A DNA stretch of 64,000 nucleotides from an uncultured Eubacterium sp. (GTDB lineage: Bacteria > Bacillota > Clostridia > Lachnospirales > Lachnospiraceae). Below are positions 49,659 through 57,167 of this stretch, one piece after another. The stretch is taken from positions 124,001-188,000 of the forward strand of contig CAPAOV010000001.1 of NCBI GenBank assembly GCA_948579355.1. Reading direction: 5' to 3'. The notes under the pieces were generated by a model. It was not told where the DNA came from. It made no database searches and worked only from the letters and a program-made list of their open reading frames with translations. The position numbers were made by a program, and so were the translations under genes. How positions within the stretch are numbered: position 1 is the stretch's first letter; every line of letters begins with the position of its first letter.

Positions 49659-52133
49659 ATGAAAAAAGAGTTTACGGCAGAAGCCGGAAAAGCATTGAAT
49701 CGGGCGGCGAAGTATGCGGCCAAAATGGGACAATACGTGGTTGGCTCCGAGCATCTTCTCTATGGTTTGGGGAGCGCTCCGGGGGTGGCTTCAAGGGTAC
49801 TAAAAGAAAATGGTCTGGGCAAAGATGCGCTGGACTTTGAAATAAAGAATTATTGTGGAATATCCGACACTGCCCTGATTGACAATGCGGGCAGTGAATC
49901 TTCACCGCTGTTGGAAAAGCTGTTGGATAAAAGCGAAGAAGAGGCCGAGAAAGCAGGAATGGAAAAGATTGGTACGGAACATATGCTTCTGGCGATTCTC
50001 AAAGATATGTCCTGTGTTGCCTATAAAGTACTTTTGGCGGCGCAGGCCAATATTCAGAAGATTTATATGGATGTTGTGACAACCGTCGGGGGTGATATGG
50101 CGCTGGCGAAAAATGAATTAATTGCCAGCCGTTCCCGAAATAAAAAGGGCGGCTCGGAAACGCCGATGTTAGACCAGTATGCCAGAGATTTGAATCAGTA
50201 TGCGCTGGATGGGAAACTCGACCCCGTTTCTCACCGTGACGATGAAATAGAAAGCGTTATCAGTATTCTCAGCCGGCGGACGAAGAACAACCCGTGTCTG
50301 ATTGGGGAGCCGGGTGTTGGCAAGACCGCCATTGTGGAGGGGCTTGCCCAGCGTATCGCCGATGGCGATGTGCCGGAAATACTGGAAGATAAGCGTGTTC
50401 TGACACTGGATTTGTCGGGCATGGTAGCGGGCTCAAAGTACCGCGGTGAGTTTGAGGAGAGGATTAAGCGTGCCATTCGTGAAACGAGGCAGCAGGGCAA
50501 TATATTACTATTTATTGATGAACTGCATACGGTGATAGGCGCCGGAGGAGCCGAGGGGGCCATTGATGCGTCGAACATACTTAAACCGGCGATGGCGCGT
50601 GGAGAAATTCAGGTAATTGGGGCTACGACAAGAGAAGAGTACCGGAAACATGTGGAGAAAGACGCCGCTCTGGAGAGACGTTTTCAGCCGGTTGTCATTG
50701 AAGAGCCGACTGCGGCGCAGACGATTGGAATGCTCAAAGAACTGCGCAGCCGCTACGAAGAATATCACAACGTAATAATAAGCGACGAGGCGGTTGAAGC
50801 AGCCGTCACGTTATCGGCGCGCTATGTAAACGACCGTTTCCTGCCGGATAAGGCTATTGATTTGATGGACGAGGCGGCGGCTGCGTTCCGTCTACAGGAA
50901 TTATACCGCAGGACGGAAGAGCGGGGCAAATGGAAAGAACAGTTGGAAACTGTCTATGAGCAAAAAGAGGAAGCGCTCATTCAGGGGAATATGGAACTTG
51001 TACAGGAACTTGTCCGCAAAGAAAGGGAGTTAGAGAGCGGGCTGCAAAAAGAAGAGAAAAAGAAACAGAAAAAGCAAAAAAAGGAGAACGATACGATTCG
51101 GGCTTCCCATATAGCGGAAGTAGTAGCGAAGTGGACGAATATTCCGGTACAGCAAATGCAGGAAGCGGAGGTAGACCGCCTGAGGCGTCTGGAAGAAATC
51201 CTGCATGAAAGAGTAGTGGGACAGGAAGAGGCCGTGCAGGCAGTATCGAGAGCCGTACGGCGCGGACGTATCGGCTTGAAAGACCCGAAAAGGCCAATTG
51301 GCTCTTTTCTGTTTCTCGGCCCGACCGGTGTCGGCAAGACAGAATTGAGTAAAGCACTGGCAGAGGCGGTGTTTGGCTCGGAGAAAGACATGATACGCGT
51401 AGATATGTCAGAATATATGGAAAAGCAGAGTGTATCGAAGATGATTGGTTCGCCTCCGGGATACGTCGGATATGAGGAGGGCGGCCAATTGAGTGAAAAG
51501 GTTCGCCAAAAACCATATTCGGTGCTTCTGTTTGACGAGATTGAGAAAGCGCATCCTGATGTCTTTAATATGCTGCTTCAGGTATTGGAAGACGGTCACA
51601 TTACAGACGCACACGGACGCAAGGTAGATTTTAAAAATACAATCATTATTATGACGTCCAACGCCGGAGCTAACCGTATTATATCGCCAAAACAGTTGGG
51701 CTTCGGGCAGAAAGTAAGCGAAGAAGAGAACCATAAAAGGATGAAAGAGGGTGTAATGGAAGAAGTCAAACACATTTTCAAGCCGGAATTTATTAACCGT
51801 GTGGACGAGATGATTGTTTTCCATGCGTTAAATGAGGAGAATATCCGCTCTATTACAGGTATTTTAGTGAATAATTTTGTAAAACGCGTCAAAGAGCAGA
51901 TGCATATGGAGCTTCATATTAAAGATGAAGTCATTGATTTTGTATCAAAGAAAGGATTTGACAAAGATTATGGCGCAAGACCAATCCGGCGAGCCATTCA
52001 GACAGAGATAGAAGATGTACTGGCAGAGGCTGTTTTGGCGGGCAGAGCGGCCATCGGCGATGAGGCGGAAGTGACGCTTGTCAAAGATGGTGGCAGGGAG
52101 AAAGTTTTTGTCCAAAAAATCACAAAAAAGTAA
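49659..52133 (+). CDS. clpC: ClpC-type AAA+ unfoldase (ATP-dependent Clp protease subunit)
   Basis: An 824-aa hexameric unfoldase that feeds proteins to ClpP. Two N-terminal Clp_N repeats (~1-145); first AAA+ module with GEPGVGKTA (~215); a middle segment with a UVR-like stretch (EALIQGNMELVQELVRKE, ~430) and a Lys-rich loop; second module with GPTGVGKTE (~550). A ClpP-docking loop is present as KQLGFGQ (~683). Start ATG 49659 follows GGAGAGAGG. The usual partners ctsR, mcsA and mcsB are absent; a GntR-type gene precedes it instead. Confidence 0.93.
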   Translation: MKKEFTAEAGKALNRAAKYAAKMGQYVVGSEHLLYGLGSAPGVASRVLKENGLGKDALDFEIKNYCGISDTALIDNAGSESSPLLEKLLDKSEEEAEKAGMEKIGTEHMLLAILKDMSCVAYKVLLAAQANIQKIYMDVVTTVGGDMALAKNELIASRSRNKKGGSETPMLDQYARDLNQYALDGKLDPVSHRDDEIESVISILSRRTKNNPCLIGEPGVGKTAIVEGLAQRIADGDVPEILEDKRVLTLDLSGMVAGSKYRGEFEERIKRAIRETRQQGNILLFIDELHTVIGAGGAEGAIDASNILKPAMARGEIQVIGATTREEYRKHVEKDAALERRFQPVVIEEPTAAQTIGMLKELRSRYEEYHNVIISDEAVEAAVTLSARYVNDRFLPDKAIDLMDEAAAAFRLQELYRRTEERGKWKEQLETVYEQKEEALIQGNMELVQELVRKERELESGLQKEEKKKQKKQKKENDTIRASHIAEVVAKWTNIPVQQMQEAEVDRLRRLEEILHERVVGQEEAVQAVSRAVRRGRIGLKDPKRPIGSFLFLGPTGVGKTELSKALAEAVFGSEKDMIRVDMSEYMEKQSVSKMIGSPPGYVGYEEGGQLSEKVRQKPYSVLLFDEIEKAHPDVFNMLLQVLEDGHITDAHGRKVDFKNTIIIMTSNAGANRIISPKQLGFGQKVSEEENHKRMKEGVMEEVKHIFKPEFINRVDEMIVFHALNEENIRSITGILVNNFVKRVKEQMHMELHIKDEVIDFVSKKGFDKDYGARPIRRAIQTEIEDVLAEAVLAGRAAIGDEAEVTLVKDGGREKVFVQKITKK

Positions 52134-52224
52134 TAGCAAAAAATCCAATTGTATTGTATACTTAAAGTAGATGAGACGTGGGCCGAAAGGCAGAAGTGTA
52201 ATGGAACGAAGGAGGACTCACAAG

Positions 52225-52638
52225 ATGAGCGTGATTGAAGAACTTATTCGCAAGGATGATGCGGGTACATTAAGTTTTGGCAACTATCAATTAGACGCAA
52301 AGACGAAGAAATCAGATTTTCACTATGAGGGCGCAAGCTATAAGATTAAGACCTTTAAGGAGATTACTAAATTAGAGAAAAACGGCGCCCTTGTGTACGA
52401 ATCGGTTCCCGGTTCGACGGTAACCGGCTTTCGGGGCAATAGTGAAGTTGTTGAGTTTGATGTCGAAGCGCCGGGAGACATAAGTTTTACGTTGGAGATG
52501 GAGCCGTCTACGGAATATAAGCTGGTTGTGGACGGAGTGTCCGCAGGACGTATCCAGACAAATGTCGGAGGCAAGTTAAATGCCAGCCTTTCTTTAAACG
52601 AGGGAAGCAAATCCGGCATCAAAATCGTGAAGTGCTGA
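52225..52638 (+). CDS. Conserved hypothetical protein (137 aa)
   Basis: A 137-aa soluble protein; ATG 52225 is 9 nt after AAGGAGG. It begins MSVIEELIRKDDAGTLSFG and has two beta-rich halves: GNYQLDAKTKKSDFHYEGASYKI and a C-terminal part with VDGVSAGRIQTNVGGKLNASL. I recognise it as a protein common in Lachnospiraceae, often labelled 'endosialidase' in annotation, but I see no catalytic evidence for that. It has its own ribosome site and a terminator. Confidence 0.65.
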   Translation: MSVIEELIRKDDAGTLSFGNYQLDAKTKKSDFHYEGASYKIKTFKEITKLEKNGALVYESVPGSTVTGFRGNSEVVEFDVEAPGDISFTLEMEPSTEYKLVVDGVSAGRIQTNVGGKLNASLSLNEGSKSGIKIVKC

Positions 52639-52663
52639 TGATAAAAGGATGAGAGAGAATTTT

Positions 52664-52700
52664 AAGCACCGATGTTATCCATCGGTGCTTCTACTGTTTA
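52664..52700 (+). terminator. Terminator before radA
   Basis: AAGCACCGATG (52664-52674) pairs with CATCGGTGCTT (52680-52690), 5-nt loop, followed by a short T-rich run. Confidence 0.75.
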
Positions 52701-52733
52701 AATGGAGGGGCGTAATACGCCAAAAAGGTGAAA

Positions 52734-54110
52734 ATGGCGAAAGAAAAGACAATCTTTTTTTGTAAAGAATGTGGTTTTGAGACGGCGAAGTGGCAGGGCC
52801 AGTGTCCGGGGTGCCATGAATGGAACACGTTGGCAGAAGCTCCCACCTCCGGCAGGAGAAAAGCCGGAGGTGCAGGGCGTGAGCGTCTGTCGCAGAGCAG
52901 GCCGGCCAAAATCAACGAAATCGAGACACAGCAGGAGTGCCGTAAACTCACCGGCATAAAGGAGTTGGACCGTGTTCTGGGAGGCGGGATTGTGCCGGGG
53001 TCGCTTGTGTTAGTCGGGGGCGACCCGGGGATTGGTAAATCGACATTGTTGTTGCAGATGTGCCGTCTGCTGGCACAGCAGGGAACGAAAGCGCTGTATG
53101 TGTCAGGGGAAGAATCAACAAGGCAGATAAAGCTGCGGGCAGAGAGAATCGGAGATTTTACGGATGATTTGTACCTCTATTCCGAAACCGGAATGTCAGC
53201 TATTGTGCAGGCGGCAGAAGAACTAAAACCGGATGTTGTTGTCATCGATTCCATACAGACGATGTTAGAGGAAACGGTTGACGCAGCGCCCGGAAGCGTC
53301 AGTCAGGTGCGGGAAGTGACAAGCCGCCTGTTGCAGATGGCCAAAGGTATGAACATCACAATTTTTATTGTAGGCCATGTAACGAAAGAGGGAAACGTAG
53401 CGGGGCCGCGGATGCTGGAACATATGGTAGATACCGTTCTTTATTTTGAGGGGGATAAGTCTGCCATGTACCGGATGCTTCGCGGAGTAAAAAACCGTTT
53501 TGGCTCAACAAACGAAGTGGGCGTTTTTGAAATGCTTAATCAAGGGCTGAAAGAAGTGCCAAATCCATCCGAATACTTGATGCAGGGGCGGTTGGAAGAG
53601 GAAGCCGGCTCGGTAGTTGCCTGTATTATGGAGGGCAGCCGTCCGTTTTTACTGGAGGTGCAGGCGCTCGTCTGTCAGACGTCATTTCCGATGCCAAGGC
53701 GGACGGCGGTAGGATTTGACTATAACCGCATTAACCTGCTGATGGCAGTATTGGAGAAGCGTCTGGGCGTTCGCATGGCAGATAGTGACGCCTATGTAAA
53801 TGTTGCCGGAGGCATGCGGGTGATGGAACCGGCCCTTGATTTGGCGATGGTAGCGGCGCTGTTGTCGAGTTATCGCAATAAAAGCTTGGGAGGAAACATC
53901 CTTTTGTTCGGTGAGGTAGGGCTTGTTGGGGAAGTCCGCGCCGTCTCACAGGCAGAGCGGCGTGTAGGAGAGGCGATTAAGACCGGATATACAACCTGTA
54001 TTCTGCCGGAGAGTAATCGGCAGTCGATTGTCAGAGCCGGCAATCTGCAGATTGATTCGATTCGCTTAATCGGCGTCAAACATATCAGAGAGATTTTGGA
54101 GTATTTGTAA
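52734..54110 (+). CDS. radA: DNA repair protein RadA
   Basis: A 458-aa RecA-like helicase that helps branch migration in recombination. The zinc finger is FFCKECGFETAKWQGQCPGC-like (Cys pairs near residues 9-27). Walker A is GGDPGIGKST (~92), KNRFGSTNE is the RadA motif (~258), and the C-terminal ~150 residues form a Lon-like domain (NVAGGMRVMEPALDLA). The start could be GTG 52728 or ATG 52734; I take the ATG as it begins MAKEK, usual for RadA. Length is normal. Confidence 0.95.
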   Translation: MAKEKTIFFCKECGFETAKWQGQCPGCHEWNTLAEAPTSGRRKAGGAGRERLSQSRPAKINEIETQQECRKLTGIKELDRVLGGGIVPGSLVLVGGDPGIGKSTLLLQMCRLLAQQGTKALYVSGEESTRQIKLRAERIGDFTDDLYLYSETGMSAIVQAAEELKPDVVVIDSIQTMLEETVDAAPGSVSQVREVTSRLLQMAKGMNITIFIVGHVTKEGNVAGPRMLEHMVDTVLYFEGDKSAMYRMLRGVKNRFGSTNEVGVFEMLNQGLKEVPNPSEYLMQGRLEEEAGSVVACIMEGSRPFLLEVQALVCQTSFPMPRRTAVGFDYNRINLLMAVLEKRLGVRMADSDAYVNVAGGMRVMEPALDLAMVAALLSSYRNKSLGGNILLFGEVGLVGEVRAVSQAERRVGEAIKTGYTTCILPESNRQSIVRAGNLQIDSIRLIGVKHIREILEYL

Positions 54111-54148
54111 GAGGCTGACCGGAAAGAACATTTGAATGGAGGACAGTA

Positions 54149-54622
54149 ATGAGTTATATAGTGGAACAGTGGAATGCGTTGTTGGAATGGCTGGGAACAG
54201 GAAAAAAAGTAATGCTGGGAATTATTTTTTTTGCCGCCGGAGTTATTGTGAACTGGCTTTGGCAGCCGCCGGAGGGCCTGATGCACGGCTCGTTTCTCCT
54301 GCTGATGACCGGCGTTTTGTTTTTGGTCAACGCCTTGTTTTCCAAACTATGCAAGTGCAACATCCATATCGTGTATTTTGTTTTAACGTTTATTGTCATT
54401 TTGGAATTGGCGTTTTGGCTCTCGGGAGACTTACAGAAGTTTTCCAATGCCTTTGTATTGTGGGCACCTTGCTTTTTGTTCGTGTGGGCGTTACAATATG
54501 TCGTATTACAAGTATCAGGGATGGAGAAGTTTAGTAAACGGGCGGTTATCGCATTTTTGGAAACTGTCGTGGGGCTGATAGGAATTGTTGCTGTTTTTGT
54601 GCTTCCTATTTATTTTAAATAG
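54149..54622 (+). CDS. Small integral membrane protein, unknown function
   Basis: A 157-aa protein with four or five hydrophobic helices and short loops. ATG 54149 follows TGGAGGACAG. I recognise no family. It sits 38 bp after radA and before a VapD-type pair. Confidence 0.6.
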   Translation: MSYIVEQWNALLEWLGTGKKVMLGIIFFAAGVIVNWLWQPPEGLMHGSFLLLMTGVLFLVNALFSKLCKCNIHIVYFVLTFIVILELAFWLSGDLQKFSNAFVLWAPCFLFVWALQYVVLQVSGMEKFSKRAVIAFLETVVGLIGIVAVFVLPIYFK

Positions 54623-54674
54623 GTTATGGCAATTCCATCAGGATTAGGCGATGGACGCGGGAAAGGAGACTGGT

Positions 54675-55085
54675 ATGTATAAAACAGCAAATCAGATTGT
54701 AGAAGATGTAATGGAAGAATATTTTGATATGCCGAGTAAACCGGAAATGAAGACGGTGGCAGATTGTATTTGTCAGCGATTGGCACAGGAGGGTATTCTT
54801 AAAAAGATGAGTAATTTACAAAGCAATGAGATTCTTTTTGCGATAAAGAAAGAAAGAGAAGTGGAGTTGATACAGCTTTGTGAACGCTATATGTATTTTC
54901 TCAAGGAGAGAAGAGAAGATGGAAGCTTGATTTTTGAGGGGAAAGCAGGAGAAAAAAATGCTACCAAAAAAATGACAATCGGAGTTGTTATCTATGAAAA
55001 AAAGGAATTGTTGAATGATTTAACAAAATGGATTTGGACGAATGGAACAGTAGAAGAAGACGCTCTGGCGGAGTTGCAAAGTTAA
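54675..55085 (+). CDS. Hypothetical protein upstream of VapD
   Basis: A 136-aa soluble protein; ATG 54675 follows AAAGGAG. It is mostly helical and charged, with a region QSNEILFAIKKEREVELIQL and a C-terminal half KKMTIGVVIYEKKELLNDL. It has no recognised family. It ends 11 bp before the VapD gene, which fits a two-gene module in which it could act as a regulator or antitoxin. That role is only inferred from position. Confidence 0.5.
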   Translation: MYKTANQIVEDVMEEYFDMPSKPEMKTVADCICQRLAQEGILKKMSNLQSNEILFAIKKEREVELIQLCERYMYFLKERREDGSLIFEGKAGEKNATKKMTIGVVIYEKKELLNDLTKWIWTNGTVEEDALAELQS

Positions 55086-55096
55086 AGGATAAATTT

Positions 55097-55423
55097 ATGG
55101 ATGAGAAGAAATTATATTCAATTTCTTTTGACTTAGAGCAAAAAGCAATAGATAAATATTATGGCAAAAGTAGAAGAAATGCTTATCGTGAAGTAGGGAA
55201 ATTTTTTCATGAAAATGGTTTTGAACATGTGGAGGGTTCTGTCTATCATTCTATGAAAGGACAGACAAATGCCGATTTTGTAAAAATGATAATCAGTATG
55301 GGAGAGCAGTTACCATGGATAAAGAATTGTGTAAAAGAAATGCACCGGACGATTATTCCGGCAGATGAAATTGTGGATATGAAAGAAATTTTGTTAGCGA
55401 CTGAAAAGGATATGGAAATTTGA
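55097..55423 (+). CDS. VapD-family protein (Cas2-like ribonuclease fold)
   Basis: A 108-aa protein; ATG 55097 is 7 nt after AAAGGA. It matches VapD: SISFDLEQKAIDKYYG near the start with the Asp of the ferredoxin-like (Cas2-like) fold, NAYREVGKFFHENGFEHVEGSVYH, and the C-terminal LPWIKNCVKEMH. VapD proteins of Haemophilus and Helicobacter are mRNA-cutting toxins in toxin-antitoxin pairs. Here the usual vapX is not recognised; the preceding 136-aa gene occupies that place. Toxin activity is inferred. Confidence 0.8.
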   Translation: MDEKKLYSISFDLEQKAIDKYYGKSRRNAYREVGKFFHENGFEHVEGSVYHSMKGQTNADFVKMIISMGEQLPWIKNCVKEMHRTIIPADEIVDMKEILLATEKDMEI

Positions 55424-55439
55424 CATATGGAGGAAGTTT

Positions 55440-55922
55440 ATGAAATCAAGACGTGAACAGGCAATCGCCAATTTTAAAAAAGGATATAATTGTACACAGG
55501 CCGTTGTTTTGGCGCATGCGGATTTGCTCGGAATATCAGAAGAGCAGGCGATGATTCTCACGCAATCTTTCGGTGGCGGCATGGGCCGGCTTCGTCAGGT
55601 GTGTGGAACGGTATCCGCGATGTTTTTTGTTGCGGGAGCGCTGACTGGAAGCGCTGAACCGAGAGATTTGGAAAGTAAAAAGAAAAATTATGCGCTGGTG
55701 CAGGAACTGGCTGCTGAATTTGAAAAGCGCAACGGAAGTATTATTTGCTCGACTTTGCTTGGGCTTGACCGGAACGGGGGAACGGTAGCCAAAGAGTATG
55801 CGGAGGGAAGTACGCCTGAGCCGCGGACGGCGGAATATTATAAAAAGCGCCCCTGTATCGAATTGATTGGGGACGCTTGTGATATAATTGTGGAGTGCTC
55901 TGCCGCAAAAACGTTAGCTTGA
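55440..55922 (+). CDS. C_GCAxxG_C_C family protein
   Basis: A 160-aa protein, ATG 55440 behind GGAGG. The conserved Cys set is visible: Cys in GYNCTQAV, FGGGMGRLRQVCGTVSAMF (the GCAxxG-type segment, here CGTVSAM), IICSTLLG, and two late Cys in KRPCIELIGDACDI. Members are thought to bind a redox metal or cluster, but no function is proven. It follows vapD by 16 bp. Confidence 0.85.
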   Translation: MKSRREQAIANFKKGYNCTQAVVLAHADLLGISEEQAMILTQSFGGGMGRLRQVCGTVSAMFFVAGALTGSAEPRDLESKKKNYALVQELAAEFEKRNGSIICSTLLGLDRNGGTVAKEYAEGSTPEPRTAEYYKKRPCIELIGDACDIIVECSAAKTLA

Positions 55923-55946
55923 TGGTGACGATTTACTGTTATCAGG

Positions 55947-56591
55947 CTAAGCGGTGAAGTCTTCAAAAAAGATAGGAAGTTTTTCCTGAAATACCTGTAG
56001 GGCGATGTTGGCTATCTCGCGCATTTGCGGATGGGCGTGATGGTCGCAGCGCAGACGGAAAAAGTTTCTCCATGAGCGGAGATTCATCGTCATGACGATT
56101 TCTGTCTTTAAACTATTCGGAAGAACGGAGCGGGCTTCCTGCGGAGTAGCGCCTAATTCCAACATTTTAAAGTATGATTGTTCTGCATTTTTCATAGCCT
56201 GCATCCACACCTCATACTTTTTAGCGTCGTTTTCGTCGTCTAGGTTGTAGGCAAATCCGCTTGCGAGGTCAATGACGGTAATTTCATTTCCGAATTTGTC
56301 GCCGGTATAATTGCAGTAGCGGGTACTTTCCTGGCTGTAACTTGCGATTCGGTGGCGGACAATCTCATGGGTAATGCCCCGGTCGCAGACGATGCGCACG
56401 GTAACGGACTCGTGTTCAATTACGGATTCGTGTCCCCGTTTTAACAGATTGGAAATAAAACGCTCGGCAGAGTCCTCCTTTATCCGGTCTTCACTCTTGT
56501 AACATACCCGTCCGATTTTTTCAATTTTCTTTATGATTTGTTCATAGTCTTTCATGTCGATAATTTCAATATCAGGTTTTATCAGCTTCAT
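55947..56591 (-). CDS. thyX: Flavin-dependent thymidylate synthase
   Basis: A 214-aa FAD enzyme that makes dTMP from dUMP using methylenetetrahydrofolate and NADPH. I start it at 56591 (ATG behind GAGGGAGGAA) rather than at the longer frame's start. The ThyX signature RHRIASYSQESTRY (RHRxxSxxxxSxRY) is present near residue 88, with SVTVRIVCDRGITHE before it. The usual length is 210-250. It replaces the folate-recycling ThyA route, common in anaerobic Firmicutes. Confidence 0.95.
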   Translation of the reverse strand: MKLIKPDIEIIDMKDYEQIIKKIEKIGRVCYKSEDRIKEDSAERFISNLLKRGHESVIEHESVTVRIVCDRGITHEIVRHRIASYSQESTRYCNYTGDKFGNEITVIDLASGFAYNLDDENDAKKYEVWMQAMKNAEQSYFKMLELGATPQEARSVLPNSLKTEIVMTMNLRSWRNFFRLRCDHHAHPQMREIANIALQVFQEKLPIFFEDFTA

Positions 56592-56708
56592 GTTCAATGC
56601 TTCCTCCCTCTTTTGGTCGTTGTTTCCACTACCCATTGTACTAGATAAAAAGGGAATATGCAATTGCCGCCGCTCTTTTTTGGTAAATTTTTTATTTTTG
56701 AAAAAGAG

Positions 56709-56737
56709 TTGACTTTAACGTGCCGCCTGCATATAAT
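56709..56737 (+). promoter_or_regulatory. Promoter of thrS
   Basis: TTGACT (56709-56714), 17-nt spacer, TATAAT (56732-56737), giving a start near 56744. A near-consensus sigma-A promoter. Confidence 0.85.
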
Positions 56738-56743
56738 AGAGAC

Positions 56744-56975
56744 AATACATGGATGAGAAGAGTAACTCGTGAAACATGACAGAGAGAGATGCCCTGTGCT
56801 GAAAGCATCTTCGTGGGAAGCGTGTGAAGACCACCTCGGAGTGACTTTAATACAGTCCGGTCGGCGCCGTTATCGCCAAAAAGGAAGCCGGGTATTTTTG
56901 CAAAATACCAATAAGGGTGGAACCGCGGGAATATACATCTCGTCCCTTTCAGATGGAAGGACGGGATTTTTTTAA
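56744..56975 (+). promoter_or_regulatory. T-box riboswitch of thrS (threonine)
   Basis: Uncharged tRNA-Thr binds this leader and allows read-through into thrS. The T-box AATAAGGGTGGAACCGCG is at 56910-56927. The specifier region at about 56830-56835 reads ACC (GACCACC), a Thr codon. The terminator is TCTCGTCC with GGACGGGA (56937-56969), followed by seven Ts. Stem I and the AG-bulge region lie upstream. Confidence 0.92.
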
Positions 56976-57136
56976 TTTACGCGAAGGCAAAGTGAGAATA
57001 CCTGCGAGCTTGCTCGCAAGGTATTTGAGCGCGCCCGCGAACCCGAGCGGCCTCGCGAAGCGTGACGCTCGTGGTTTACGCGAAGGCAAAGAGCGCGCCC
57101 ATGAACCCGAGCAGTCTCGCGAAGCGTGACGCTCAA
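56976..57136 (+). repeat. Two GC-rich repeat copies in the thrS leader
   Basis: TTTACGCGAAGGCAAAG begins two direct copies (56976 and 57075) that both end in CTCGCGAAGCGTGACGCTC. Copy 1 carries an extra palindrome with GCGAGC-TT-GCTCGC flanked by AATACC/GGTATT. They lie after the T-box terminator and before the thrS ribosome site, so they are in the mRNA of the antiterminated form. They look like a REP- or MITE-type insertion. Confidence 0.75.
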
Positions 57137-57167
57137 GGGATATTAAGGAAAGAAAGGATATGATACG

